Source of the DNA: JBBTQJ01 sp038065755
GTDB taxonomy: Bacteria; Patescibacteriota; Minisyncoccia; Minisyncoccales; Staskawiczbacteraceae
Direction: 5' to 3'
DNA length: 51,569 nucleotides
Assembly (NCBI GenBank): GCA_038065755.1
Contig: JBBTQJ010000001.1
Coordinates: forward strand, 1 to 51,569
Every line of letters starts with the position of its first letter. The stretch's first letter is position 1. Below the pieces are notes generated by a model. The model did no database searches and was not told the origin of the DNA. It was given only the letters and a program-made list of their open reading frames with translations. Below are positions 37,752-44,553 of the stretch, piece after piece. A program made the position numbers and the translations under genes.

Positions 37752-38771
37752 TTATTCACTTTCTTGTTTTTTTCTCAACACATAAAAGCCGTGCGGGATA
37801 GATCCCTTTTTTGTTTCTGATTCAAAAAAATTCCTCCCAGCCACTTCCAACCCTAATTCATCAAAATATTTTTCCCAATCTTGGTCGCTCTTATAATTAT
37901 GCTCGCCCTTTCCCCAATTTAACTGGTCGTCTCTTTTTGCTGTTCTTTGCCTTTGCTCTTCCGAGTCCACTATATCTTCTGCGATAAAAATATTACCGTC
38001 TGGTTTAAGAACCCTCATGGCTTCTTGCATAACTTTATCTGTCATATCTTTATCCATATGGTGTATTGCAAAAATATAGCTTACTCCATCAAGACTGCCG
38101 TCTTGGAAAGGAAGAGCATCTGCCGAGTTAAAAGAAAAATTCATAGGATTATTATCTTTGCTTATAGGAATTCCTTTTCTTTTAGCCTCTCTTTTTTGAA
38201 CTTTTTTTAGCGGCCTGTCTGCATTATCAATTCCATAATAAGCCGAAAGAGCATTACCTGCTTTTTCCATATCCTCTAATATACGCTGTGTTATGTGTCC
38301 CTTCCCCGTGCCGACATCTAAATATTGTCCGCCAGTTTTTAAATATTTTTCTATCCCAGAATTTTTAATAAACCATTCGGCGCGTTTCTGCAAAGCCCCA
38401 TCAACAAACCAAGGCTCTGAAACTACATTCATTAGTCTCTCTTTGAAACCAAATTCTCGGGGTGCATCCGTTAGTCCTTTTATTTCTTCAATTATTCTGG
38501 GATCTTCAACCTTAACCTCCTGCGGTATTTCTGGGTTATTGGCTTTTTCTATCTCTTGCTTTAATCTTTCAATTTCAGCTTTTGTCTCTTCTGGATTTTC
38601 TGGTTTTGACTCAGCCAGTTTCTCTGGGAGTGGCTCGAGGTCTGGATTTTTTTCCGGAGTTTCTTTTTTTTCTTTTTCCCCTTTTCGTTTTTCCCATAGA
38701 TGTTTAAGTATATGGAATTTACCTGACCCCTCAGAATCAAAGAGCGGGTCTTTTTCTCCGTATTCACTCAT
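37752..38771 (-). CDS. class I SAM-dependent methyltransferase
   Basis: A 339-residue protein: a disordered, charged Pro/Glu/Lys N-terminal third (to about 110), then a methyltransferase domain with YLDVGTGKGHITQ (motif I), FNSADALPFQDGSLDGV and AMRVLKPDGNIFIAEDI. The type-11 domain acts on small molecules or proteins; the substrate is unknown. It lies inside inverted repeat pair A, as cargo of the integrated element, with its stop 18 bases from the left arm. Confidence 0.88.
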   Translation of the reverse strand: MSEYGEKDPLFDSEGSGKFHILKHLWEKRKGEKEKKETPEKNPDLEPLPEKLAESKPENPEETKAEIERLKQEIEKANNPEIPQEVKVEDPRIIEEIKGLTDAPREFGFKERLMNVVSEPWFVDGALQKRAEWFIKNSGIEKYLKTGGQYLDVGTGKGHITQRILEDMEKAGNALSAYYGIDNADRPLKKVQKREAKRKGIPISKDNNPMNFSFNSADALPFQDGSLDGVSYIFAIHHMDKDMTDKVMQEAMRVLKPDGNIFIAEDIVDSEEQRQRTAKRDDQLNWGKGEHNYKSDQDWEKYFDELGLEVAGRNFFESETKKGSIPHGFYVLRKKQESE

Positions 38772-38869
38772 AATTTTAACCTATTATCATTCATTTAAAT
38801 AGATTTATTAATAGTAATTATACTTATAATACTCTAATTTGTAGTAAATTCAATAGAAGTAAAAAAAGC

Positions 38870-38900
38870 GGGCCCGGAGCACAATTTGTGCAACGGGCCC
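38870..38900 (-). terminator. intrinsic terminator of the 144-residue gene
   Basis: GGGCCCG pairs with CGGGCCC, with an inner GCACAA/TTGTGC stem. On the minus strand a TTTTTTT run follows. Confidence 0.88.
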
Positions 38901-38912
38901 TTTTGAGACTGC

Positions 38913-39347
38913 TTACGCAACGGCGATTTCCTTCTCAACTTCTTGCCTGGCGCGTTTGGCCAACTCCTCAGGCAAATCCGCGAGATTGAAATCTGTCGGT
39001 GGCTTATAGACCGTGACTGCCTCGGCATAGTTGCCAATCAATCGCTGAAACCAACTGTATCCTCCATAATTTGGGCTGGTGTGTTCCACCTTCACGATGT
39101 AGCTCACGCTACTACGGTCGACGAGCATAAGCTCATCTTGAAGGGTTTTACCAGAATCTTCACGCGTCTTTCTCACCAACAACCCCTGCTTATCAAACAG
39201 ATAAAAGTTTCCATCTGACTTGATAAGGTCGAGGGTGACACGCGACACCTTAACCTCGCAGGTCTTCCGAGCCCTGACGATACTCGCCAAGAAGGGAAAC
39301 TCCTCGAAAAACGCCGCAATCTTCTCTTCGCTCTGATACCGATTCAT
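38913..39347 (-). CDS. unknown 144-residue protein in an SD-led cassette
   Basis: No family is recognised. The protein starts MNRYQSEEKIAAFFEEFPFL, is strand-rich in the middle and helical at the end, with no membrane segment. It is GC-richer than its surroundings. The cassette has a TTGACA/TATTAT promoter, a leader with three look-alike hairpins, a strong SD (AGAGGTGAG) and its own terminator. It lies within inverted repeat pair A. Confidence 0.78.
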   Translation of the reverse strand: MNRYQSEEKIAAFFEEFPFLASIVRARKTCEVKVSRVTLDLIKSDGNFYLFDKQGLLVRKTREDSGKTLQDELMLVDRSSVSYIVKVEHTSPNYGGYSWFQRLIGNYAEAVTVYKPPTDFNLADLPEELAKRARQEVEKEIAVA

Positions 39348-39361
39348 GACTCACCTCTTTC

Positions 39362-39437
39362 TGCGACATCTCGTCGCAATTGTGACTTTAGCATCTCGCC
39401 AAAGTCGGGTTTGTGCTTTCGGCATCTCGCCAAAAGC
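39362..39437 (-). promoter_or_regulatory. leader with three tandem hairpins sharing loop CGAGATG
   Basis: In RNA order: GCTTTTGG-CGAGATG-CCGAAAGC (39437-39415), GACTTTGG-CGAGATG-CTAAAGTC (39406-39384) and TGCGA-CGAGATG-TCGCA (39378-39362). Stems differ but the seven-base loop is identical. They fill the leader between promoter and SD of the 144-residue gene. Confidence 0.85.
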
Positions 39438-39457
39438 AAGTTCAACAAACTATATTT

Positions 39458-39486
39458 ATAATAGCATTTTAAAACAATCGTGTCAA
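39458..39486 (-). promoter_or_regulatory. strong promoter of the 144-residue gene
   Basis: On the minus strand TTGACA (39486-39481), 17 bases, TATTAT (39463-39458). The transcript would begin near 39451, just before the three hairpins. Confidence 0.82.
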
Positions 39487-39534
39487 GAGCTTGGCTATTT
39501 CCCTAATTTTTATACCCTAGAGAATTCCAAGACT

Positions 39535-39734
39535 AACAAATTCTTTTCTAAAAATTTTTCCAGCTTCGGCGAGCGGGTAAAAAATGGAGGGGTTTTAGGG
39601 GAGGAAATTTTTTGCCTGCGAGCCGATTTCAGTTTTCATTCCTGCCCCGCCGCCAAAGGCGGCGGGGCAACTAGAAATCAAAATCAGGATTTTCTTGGAA
39701 AAAAGTTCGGATTTTGACTAAAACACACCGCCAA
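39535..39734 (-). repeat. 200-bp inverted repeat A, right arm
   Basis: Complement of 37534-37733 with only about two mismatches. Its outer end CCGCCAA overlaps the first bases of inverted repeat B left arm at 39728. Confidence 0.92.
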
Positions 39735-39805
39735 ACTATACACGACGAGTTTTTTGCCTCGCCCCGCCTGCGGCGGGGCTCGGCGTCTGCCAAAATTTTG
39801 AAGGG
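39728..39805 (+). repeat. 78-bp inverted repeat B, left arm
   Basis: CCGCCAAACTATACACGACG onward, containing the palindrome GAGCCCCGCC/GGCGGGGCTC type hairpin. It matches the complement of 41388-41465 with two differences in the hairpin loop. It lies just upstream of the recombinase promoter. Confidence 0.92.
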
Positions 39806-39806
39806 G

Positions 39807-39835
39807 TTTTGCTTTTTGCCAAAATAGCGTATAAT
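39807..39835 (+). promoter_or_regulatory. promoter of the recombinase leader RNA
   Basis: TATAAT at 39830-39835 with a weaker TTTTGC 17 bases upstream. The start seven bases after the -10 falls on 39842, the first base of the pseudoknot. Confidence 0.65.
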
Positions 39836-39841
39836 AAAGAC

Positions 39842-39957
39842 GAATCCAATATCTTAACTCCGTGATTTTTATTACAACCTAATCGTTGTAATCCCAAAGA
39901 GGCAACTTCTGTCAATTTCACGCGAGTGATATTGGATTCACAGGGTTGCCTCTTTGG
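39842..39957 (+). ncRNA. pseudoknotted leader RNA of the serine recombinase gene
   Basis: Helix 1 pairs GAATCCAATATC (39842-39853) with GATATTGGATTC (39928-39939), 12 perfect pairs. Helix 2 pairs CCAAAGAGGCAAC (39894-39906) with GTTGCCTCTTTGG (39945-39957), 13 perfect pairs, and its first strand lies inside helix 1, so the two interleave. Within helix 1 are CGTGA/TCACG and a hairpin ATTACAAC/GTTGTAAT (39871-39892). The fold ends 11 bases before the ATG at 39969. Confidence 0.82.
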
Positions 39958-39968
39958 TTTCAAAATAT

Positions 39969-41618
39969 ATGAACGCACAAAATAATTTCCAAACCAAAAA
40001 GTTTTTTCTCTATGCGAGAAAATCAACAGACACAGAAGAAAGACAAGTCAGAAGTATTGATGACCAAATTGCGGAATTACATGAATTGGCGAAAAAAGAA
40101 AATATTGAGGTTAGCAAAATTTTCATTGAAAAACAAACTGCCAAGGAGCCCGGCAGGCCTATTTTCAATGAAATGCTATCTCGCATAGAGAAAAACGAAG
40201 CCCAAGGAATTTTAGCATGGCACCCCGACCGCCTCGCAAGAAATTCCGTTGACGGTGGAAAGATAATTTGGCTTGTTGATACCGGGAAAATAAGCGAGCT
40301 AAAATTCCCCACATTTTGGTTTGAAAATACGCCGCAGGGAAAATTTATGTTGCAGATTGCTTTCGGCCAATCAAAATACTATGTTGATAATCTTTCAGAA
40401 AACATCAAGAGAGGGATAAGGCAGAAATTGAAAAATGGGCTTTGGCCATGCCAGGCTCCGCTTGGTTATCTCAATGACAAAAATACAAAATCAATCATTG
40501 TTGATAAAGATAAAGCGAAACTTATTAAAAAATCTTTCGAGCTTTACGCTAACGGTAAATTTTCCCTGCGGCGTTTGTGTAAAACAATTAATGATTTAGG
40601 ATTGATTGGAAGGAAAAATAAAATGCTGGGTATTTCAAATTATCAGTATTTTCTCAAAAATCCGTTCTATTGCGGACTAATTAGATACGGTGGCGAACTA
40701 CACGAAGGCAGACACGAACCGATTATCGCAAAGAAACTTTTTGATAAATGCCAAGAAGTAATGAATAGCAAGGGAAAGCCAAACAAAAAGAAGTTAAAGT
40801 ATTTTGTTTTTCGCGGATTTATCCGTTGCGCTGAGTGCGGCTGTTTAATTACAGCTGAAACTCAAAAAGGACACAACTATTACCACTACACTAAACGAAA
40901 AATAAAATGCTTTCAAAAATATGTTCGCGAGGAAGAATTAACAACGCAGATAAATCAATGTATTCAAAAAGTTTCTTTGCCTGACGATTGGGCGAGAAAT
41001 ATGATTGTGGAACTGGAAAAAGAAAAATCAAAAAACATCCAATCGTCAAACTTTTTTGCTCAAAACATAAAAGAAGAAATAAAAATGATTGACGAAAAAT
41101 TAGAAAGGTTAATGGCAGGTTATCTTGAAAACGCTATTTTGCTGGAAGAATATCAGAGAAATAAAAATAAACTTGTTGGGGAAAAACAAGTTTTGAAAGA
41201 CAGATTAAGCTGTTTTGAGCAAAAAAGCAATAATTGGTTCGAACCGGCAATTCAATTCGTAAAATACGCGAATTGTGCGGGAATTTTGGCAAAAAGCAAT
41301 AATTTTGAAGAAAAACGAGATTTCTTCAAAAAATTAGGTTCGAACTTCAAAATACTAAATCAAAAAATTGTTTTTGATTTAGAAAATCCCTTCAAAATTT
41401 TGGCAGACGCCGAGCCCCGCCAAAGGCGGGGCGAGGCAAAAAACTCGTCGTGTATAGTTTGGCGGAGGAGGTGGGACTCGAACCCACGAGACCCTTTCGG
41501 GTCACGGCTTTCCAAGCCGTTGCAATGGCCGCTATGCGACTCCTCCAAAATAAACTATTTGCCAAAATCTTCTGATATTTTCTTTTTTACTTTTTCCAGT
41601 TCCCATCTGTCTATCTGA
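39969..41618 (+). CDS. large serine recombinase
   Basis: I take the ATG at 39969 (MNAQNNFQTKKF). The resolvase domain has the nucleophile S19 in YARKSTD and HPDRLARN. The Recombinase domain starts near PCQAPLGY. A zinc ribbon (CAECGC and a later Cys) and a coiled coil follow. The last 80 codons run over repeat B and then antisense through tRNA-Ser (WRRRWDSNPRDPFGS), so the real protein probably ended near repeat B before integration. It would insert and excise the element at tRNA-Ser. Confidence 0.93.
   Translation: MNAQNNFQTKKFFLYARKSTDTEERQVRSIDDQIAELHELAKKENIEVSKIFIEKQTAKEPGRPIFNEMLSRIEKNEAQGILAWHPDRLARNSVDGGKIIWLVDTGKISELKFPTFWFENTPQGKFMLQIAFGQSKYYVDNLSENIKRGIRQKLKNGLWPCQAPLGYLNDKNTKSIIVDKDKAKLIKKSFELYANGKFSLRRLCKTINDLGLIGRKNKMLGISNYQYFLKNPFYCGLIRYGGELHEGRHEPIIAKKLFDKCQEVMNSKGKPNKKKLKYFVFRGFIRCAECGCLITAETQKGHNYYHYTKRKIKCFQKYVREEELTTQINQCIQKVSLPDDWARNMIVELEKEKSKNIQSSNFFAQNIKEEIKMIDEKLERLMAGYLENAILLEEYQRNKNKLVGEKQVLKDRLSCFEQKSNNWFEPAIQFVKYANCAGILAKSNNFEEKRDFFKKLGSNFKILNQKIVFDLENPFKILADAEPRQRRGEAKNSSCIVWRRRWDSNPRDPFGSRLSKPLQWPLCDSSKINYLPKSSDIFFFTFSSSHLSI
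41388..41465 (-). repeat. 78-bp inverted repeat B, right arm
   Basis: Complement of 39728-39805. It overlaps the 3' coding end of the recombinase and ends TTTGGCGG, meeting the 3' end of tRNA-Ser at 41463. With the left arm it brackets the recombinase gene and its leader. Confidence 0.92.
41463..41546 (-). tRNA. tRNA-Ser(GGA), right copy
   Basis: 84 bases. Acceptor GGAGGAG/CTCCTCC, anticodon stem ACGGC/GCCGT, loop TTGGAAA, variable arm GACCC-GAAA-GGGTC, T arm GTGGG/CCCAC. All stems are Watson-Crick, unlike the left copy. CCA is not encoded. It is the right border of the integrated element. Confidence 0.95.
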
Positions 41619-41788
41619 TCTTTTTTGTCTTTATCAAGTTTTTTCATTCTTTCTTTATATTTAAATTCGGTCATTCCCATAAATAAGTCTTTGCTGAAAG
41701 ATTTATTTAAATACTCCCTCTCTTGGCGGGAAATTTCGGGAATCTTTCTTAATTTTTTATCAAATTCGTATTTATTTATTCTTGCCAT
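41555..41788 (-). CDS. unknown 77-residue charged protein
   Basis: A short, highly charged helical protein, MARINKYEFDKKLRKIPEIS to KKISEDFGK. No family is recognised. It starts 6 bases after the htpX stop and ends 9 bases before tRNA-Ser. Its 3' end is part of the sequence duplicated at the other side of the element, so the attachment region reaches into this gene. Confidence 0.75.
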   Translation of the reverse strand: MARINKYEFDKKLRKIPEISRQEREYLNKSFSKDLFMGMTEFKYKERMKKLDKDKKDQIDRWELEKVKKKISEDFGK

Positions 41789-41793
41789 AATAT

Positions 41794-42699
41794 TTATACG
41801 TCCATGCCCCTTAATGCTTTTGTTCTGTCTTCTACCGGGGGATGGGTCATAAATAATTTAATAAACCAATTTGTTGTTTGTTTGCCCTTAAAGGGTGAAG
41901 AAATATAAAGCGAGCTGGTGGCGTTGTTTGTAATTCTCATTGGCGTTGAATCATCTGATATTTTTTCTAAAGCGCTTGCCAATCCTTCAGGATATCTTGT
42001 CAGCAAGGCGCCGTCTGCGTCTGCTAAAAATTCTCTTTTTCTGGAAATTGCCAATTGAATCAACGAGGCGGCTATGGGGGCCAAAATAGCGGCAACAATT
42101 CCTAAAACAACCAATAATGCTCCCGCCTTATTATTATCTGAATCCCGTCTTCTCCCCCCACCCCAAAAACTAATTCTTAAAAACATATCAGAAGCCATTG
42201 CAATAATACCGGCTAAAATAGCAACCACGGTTGCCAACAGCATATCTTTGTTTCCTATATGAGACAGTTCATGGGCAATAACCCCTTCCAGCTCTGTCTT
42301 ATTTAATTTATTGATAATTCCTTGCGTGAGCGCCACTACCGAATGTTTTATGTCCCGGCCGGTTGCAAAAGCATTGGGCTGGTTTTCTGGAATAATATAA
42401 ATTTTAGGCAATGGAAGCCCGGCTGTAATGCATAAATTTTCCACTAAATGATAAATTTCCTGATTTTCGTTGTGCTCTAAAGGAACAGCCCTTGTCATTG
42501 CCAAAACAATTTTATCTGAATACCAATAACTGCCAAAACTGGCAAAACCGCTGAAAATTACGGCAAAAAACAAAACCGTCTGGTCTTCTAACAAGTATCC
42601 GAAAAGCCAGCCGATTAAAATTATAAACACAAAAAATCCAGACATCAAAAGCCATGTCTTGCGGATATTAGAATCTGCATGAGTATAAAGCGAAGCCAT
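41794..42699 (-). CDS. htpX: membrane zinc metalloprotease HtpX (M48)
   Basis: A 301-residue protease with zinc motif H143-E-L-S-H147 and the third ligand in REFLADADG. Four membrane helices (about 14-33, 41-60, and two near 150-215) place the active site on the cytosolic face. It degrades damaged membrane proteins. It follows lemA by 6 bases, a common pairing. Confidence 0.96.
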   Translation of the reverse strand: MASLYTHADSNIRKTWLLMSGFFVFIILIGWLFGYLLEDQTVLFFAVIFSGFASFGSYWYSDKIVLAMTRAVPLEHNENQEIYHLVENLCITAGLPLPKIYIIPENQPNAFATGRDIKHSVVALTQGIINKLNKTELEGVIAHELSHIGNKDMLLATVVAILAGIIAMASDMFLRISFWGGGRRRDSDNNKAGALLVVLGIVAAILAPIAASLIQLAISRKREFLADADGALLTRYPEGLASALEKISDDSTPMRITNNATSSLYISSPFKGKQTTNWFIKLFMTHPPVEDRTKALRGMDV

Positions 42700-42705
42700 A
42701 AAAAT

Positions 42706-43260
42706 TTAAAATTTCACTTGCACTGCTTCTTTTTCTGCCTCTTTGGCTTCAAACATTTCCATTTGCTTGAATCCAAACATACCAACTATCATATTTACAG
42801 GAAAACTTTCAATTTTAATATTAAGATCTCTGACATTGACATTGTAAAACCTGCGGGCCGCCTGGATTTTATTTTCTGTGTCTGAAAGCTCTCTTTGAAG
42901 CTCTAAAAAATTAACAGAAGCCTTTAAATCCGGATAGGCTTCAGCCACCGCAAATAAACTTTTTAAGGTTTCTGAAAGCATATTTTCCGCCTCGGCTTTT
43001 TGTTTTACGCCTTCGGCATGCATTGCCTTTGCCCTTAATTCGGCCACTTTTTCAAAAAGCTCTTTTTCGTGAGCGGCATAGGATTTTACTGTTTCAACTA
43101 AGTTGGGTATTAAATCATACCTCCTTTTTAACTGCACATCAATATCCGACCAAGCTTCCTTTGTCCTTAATCTCAACTTTACTAAGCTGTTATAAGTGGC
43201 AGCCAGCCATAAAACAACAGCTACCGCAACGGCTAAAATAACAAATGTTATTATATCCAT
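42706..43260 (-). CDS. lemA: LemA-family membrane protein
   Basis: A 184-residue protein with an N-terminal membrane helix (about 2-22), then a helical domain with VKLRLRTKEAWSDIDVQLKRR and ARRFYNVNVRDLN, both typical of LemA. The exact role is unknown. It is coupled to htpX. It begins after an AT-rich repeat spacer (43261-43325). Confidence 0.93.
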   Translation of the reverse strand: MDIITFVILAVAVAVVLWLAATYNSLVKLRLRTKEAWSDIDVQLKRRYDLIPNLVETVKSYAAHEKELFEKVAELRAKAMHAEGVKQKAEAENMLSETLKSLFAVAEAYPDLKASVNFLELQRELSDTENKIQAARRFYNVNVRDLNIKIESFPVNMIVGMFGFKQMEMFEAKEAEKEAVQVKF

Positions 43261-43327
43261 AATTTTTGAATTTAAAATTTAAAATTAAAAATTTATTTAA
43301 AATTAAAAATTTAAAATTTAAAATTCG

Positions 43328-43858
43328 TTATTTTTGCATATTATCTATTAACTTTGTTAAAAGCGGATACTGGGTGACAAATTTATAATTTAAAAGCTTC
43401 AAAAGCATAAAAAAATCCGAGAGCTCGTCTCTGAATTTTTCCGGGCCCGAAAAAACTTCCCACAATTCTTTGTTAAGATTTTTTGTATAATGATGCAATA
43501 TCTCGTAATCGGCTGTTCTTTTCAAGTAGGTAATTATTTGCTTAAATTCTCCCCTGTCTAGCCAAATACCCTGGCACATTTTGCAAAAATCAACCTTTGC
43601 TTTTGACTCGTCGTATCCGACCTCGCATAAGGCAACACGGCAAGAAGGACAGTGCCTGCGGCTGGCAAAAATTTTAAATTTTGCCTTGTCCCGCCACAAA
43701 TCAACATCTAACCAATTTAATTGTTCGTCTTTGGCGTCTTTGGCTAATCTTAATTCATCATTATCAAACCAAATACCAAGGCATTCCTGGCAATAATCAA
43801 CATCTACGTTATGAAACAAAACTTTTTCTAATTTTCCGTGATTGTTTGGACACTCCAT
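43328..43858 (-). CDS. protein with two TFIIB-type zinc ribbons
   Basis: A 176-residue protein with zinc-ribbon units at C3...C23-x2-C26 (YCQECLGIWFDNDEL) and C70-x2-C73...C92-x2-C95 (FCKMCQGIWLDRGEF). The CxGIWLDxGE signature defines the zf-TFIIB bacterial family, whose function is not settled. A helical C-terminal third lacks recognisable motifs. It precedes lemA-htpX in the same direction. Confidence 0.88.
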   Translation of the reverse strand: MECPNNHGKLEKVLFHNVDVDYCQECLGIWFDNDELRLAKDAKDEQLNWLDVDLWRDKAKFKIFASRRHCPSCRVALCEVGYDESKAKVDFCKMCQGIWLDRGEFKQIITYLKRTADYEILHHYTKNLNKELWEVFSGPEKFRDELSDFFMLLKLLNYKFVTQYPLLTKLIDNMQK

Positions 43859-43954
43859 AAATATAATCTTAAATTAAACTCTTAATTTTAAATTTTTAAA
43901 CTCTTATTCTTATATTGTAACTATAACTAAAAATAATTTTAAATACAAGATATA

Positions 43955-43980
43955 AAAAAGGCCCAAGGGTTAACTCGGGC
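43955..43980 (-). terminator. intrinsic terminator
   Basis: In minus-strand RNA GCCCGAG pairs with CUUGGGC (one wobble) around UUAACC, followed by CTTTTTTAT. It ends the 44007-44422 pair of genes. Confidence 0.72.
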
Positions 43981-44006
43981 TTATTGTTCTTTTTGAAGCT
44001 ATTTAA

Positions 44007-44191
44007 CTATTTAGATATGGCGGCAATTAATTCGTCCTGCAAAAATTGGATCAATATTTGACCCGATATCGTTGAAATTTCAACTTCGGCTTCGCAATTT
44101 TCCAACGCTTCTTGCGAGATAGAGGTAATAACCAATGATTGACCAAATGCCTTAAAGCGCAATGCAACAAATCTCCCATTTCTTTTGCCAT
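44007..44191 (-). pseudogene. SD-led small gene with a frameshift near its start
   Basis: A strong SD (AAGGAG) precedes the ATG at 44191, but that frame ends after 46 codons of unlikely protein. A neighbouring frame over the same DNA gives a convincing chain (RNGRFVALRFKAFGQSLVIT through EVEISTISGQILIQFLQDEL) that ends at TAG 44007 but has no start. The span of 185 bases is not a multiple of three. A one-base loss or gain a few codons after the ATG is the simplest explanation; a programmed shift is less likely. Confidence 0.6.
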
Positions 44192-44203
44192 CTCTATTCT
44201 CCT

Positions 44204-44422
44204 TTATCTAATTATTTTTAAGGTTTTTAAAACAATTACGCCTTCGCTAATAAAATAACCGCCGCCTCCCTCGTTTAAGGGTTTCCCTTCTTGCGTATAA
44301 AGCCTGCCACATGTATCGCACACACACAGTGTTTTTATATACTGATGACCCATTCTTAGTTTTTCTTTTTTATTTAACTTAACCGAGCCGCTACAACCTT
44401 GTTCTTTACACCGCATTTTCAT
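44204..44422 (-). CDS. small zinc-ribbon-like protein in an SD-led cassette
   Basis: A 72-residue protein with cysteines C5, C10, C33, C35 and C38 (MRCKEQGC, LCVCDTCGRLY), a likely zinc ribbon. It has a strong SD (AGGAG) like the other cassette genes. It is followed 12 bases later by the frameshifted gene. Function unknown. Confidence 0.72.
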   Translation of the reverse strand: MKMRCKEQGCSGSVKLNKKEKLRMGHQYIKTLCVCDTCGRLYTQEGKPLNEGGGGYFISEGVIVLKTLKIIR

Positions 44423-44503
44423 CGCTATTCTCCTGTCAAAGAGCTGTGTGAAACAAAACTACAATACTAAAACATTACACCAAATTATTATTTTTTGCAA
44501 ACC

Positions 44504-44527
44504 AAAAGAGGGCGAAAGCCCTCTTTT
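44504..44527 (-). terminator. intrinsic terminator of groEL
   Basis: AAAAGAGGGC pairs with GCCCTCTTTT across a 4-base loop. It lies 27 bases after the groEL stop on the minus strand. Confidence 0.85.
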
Positions 44528-44553
44528 TTGAAAATTGAAAATTGAGAATTTCG

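Noticed and set aside
39842..39957. Simple rho-independent terminator or a plain recombinase attachment site as the explanation of the leader
   Set aside because: There is no T run after either helix, and the two perfect helices interleave rather than forming one inverted repeat as attachment sites do. A role in attachment cannot be fully excluded.
37534..41465. CRISPR array or phage genome
   Set aside because: Repeats are long and inverted, with no spacers, no Cas genes, and no capsid, terminase or tail genes.
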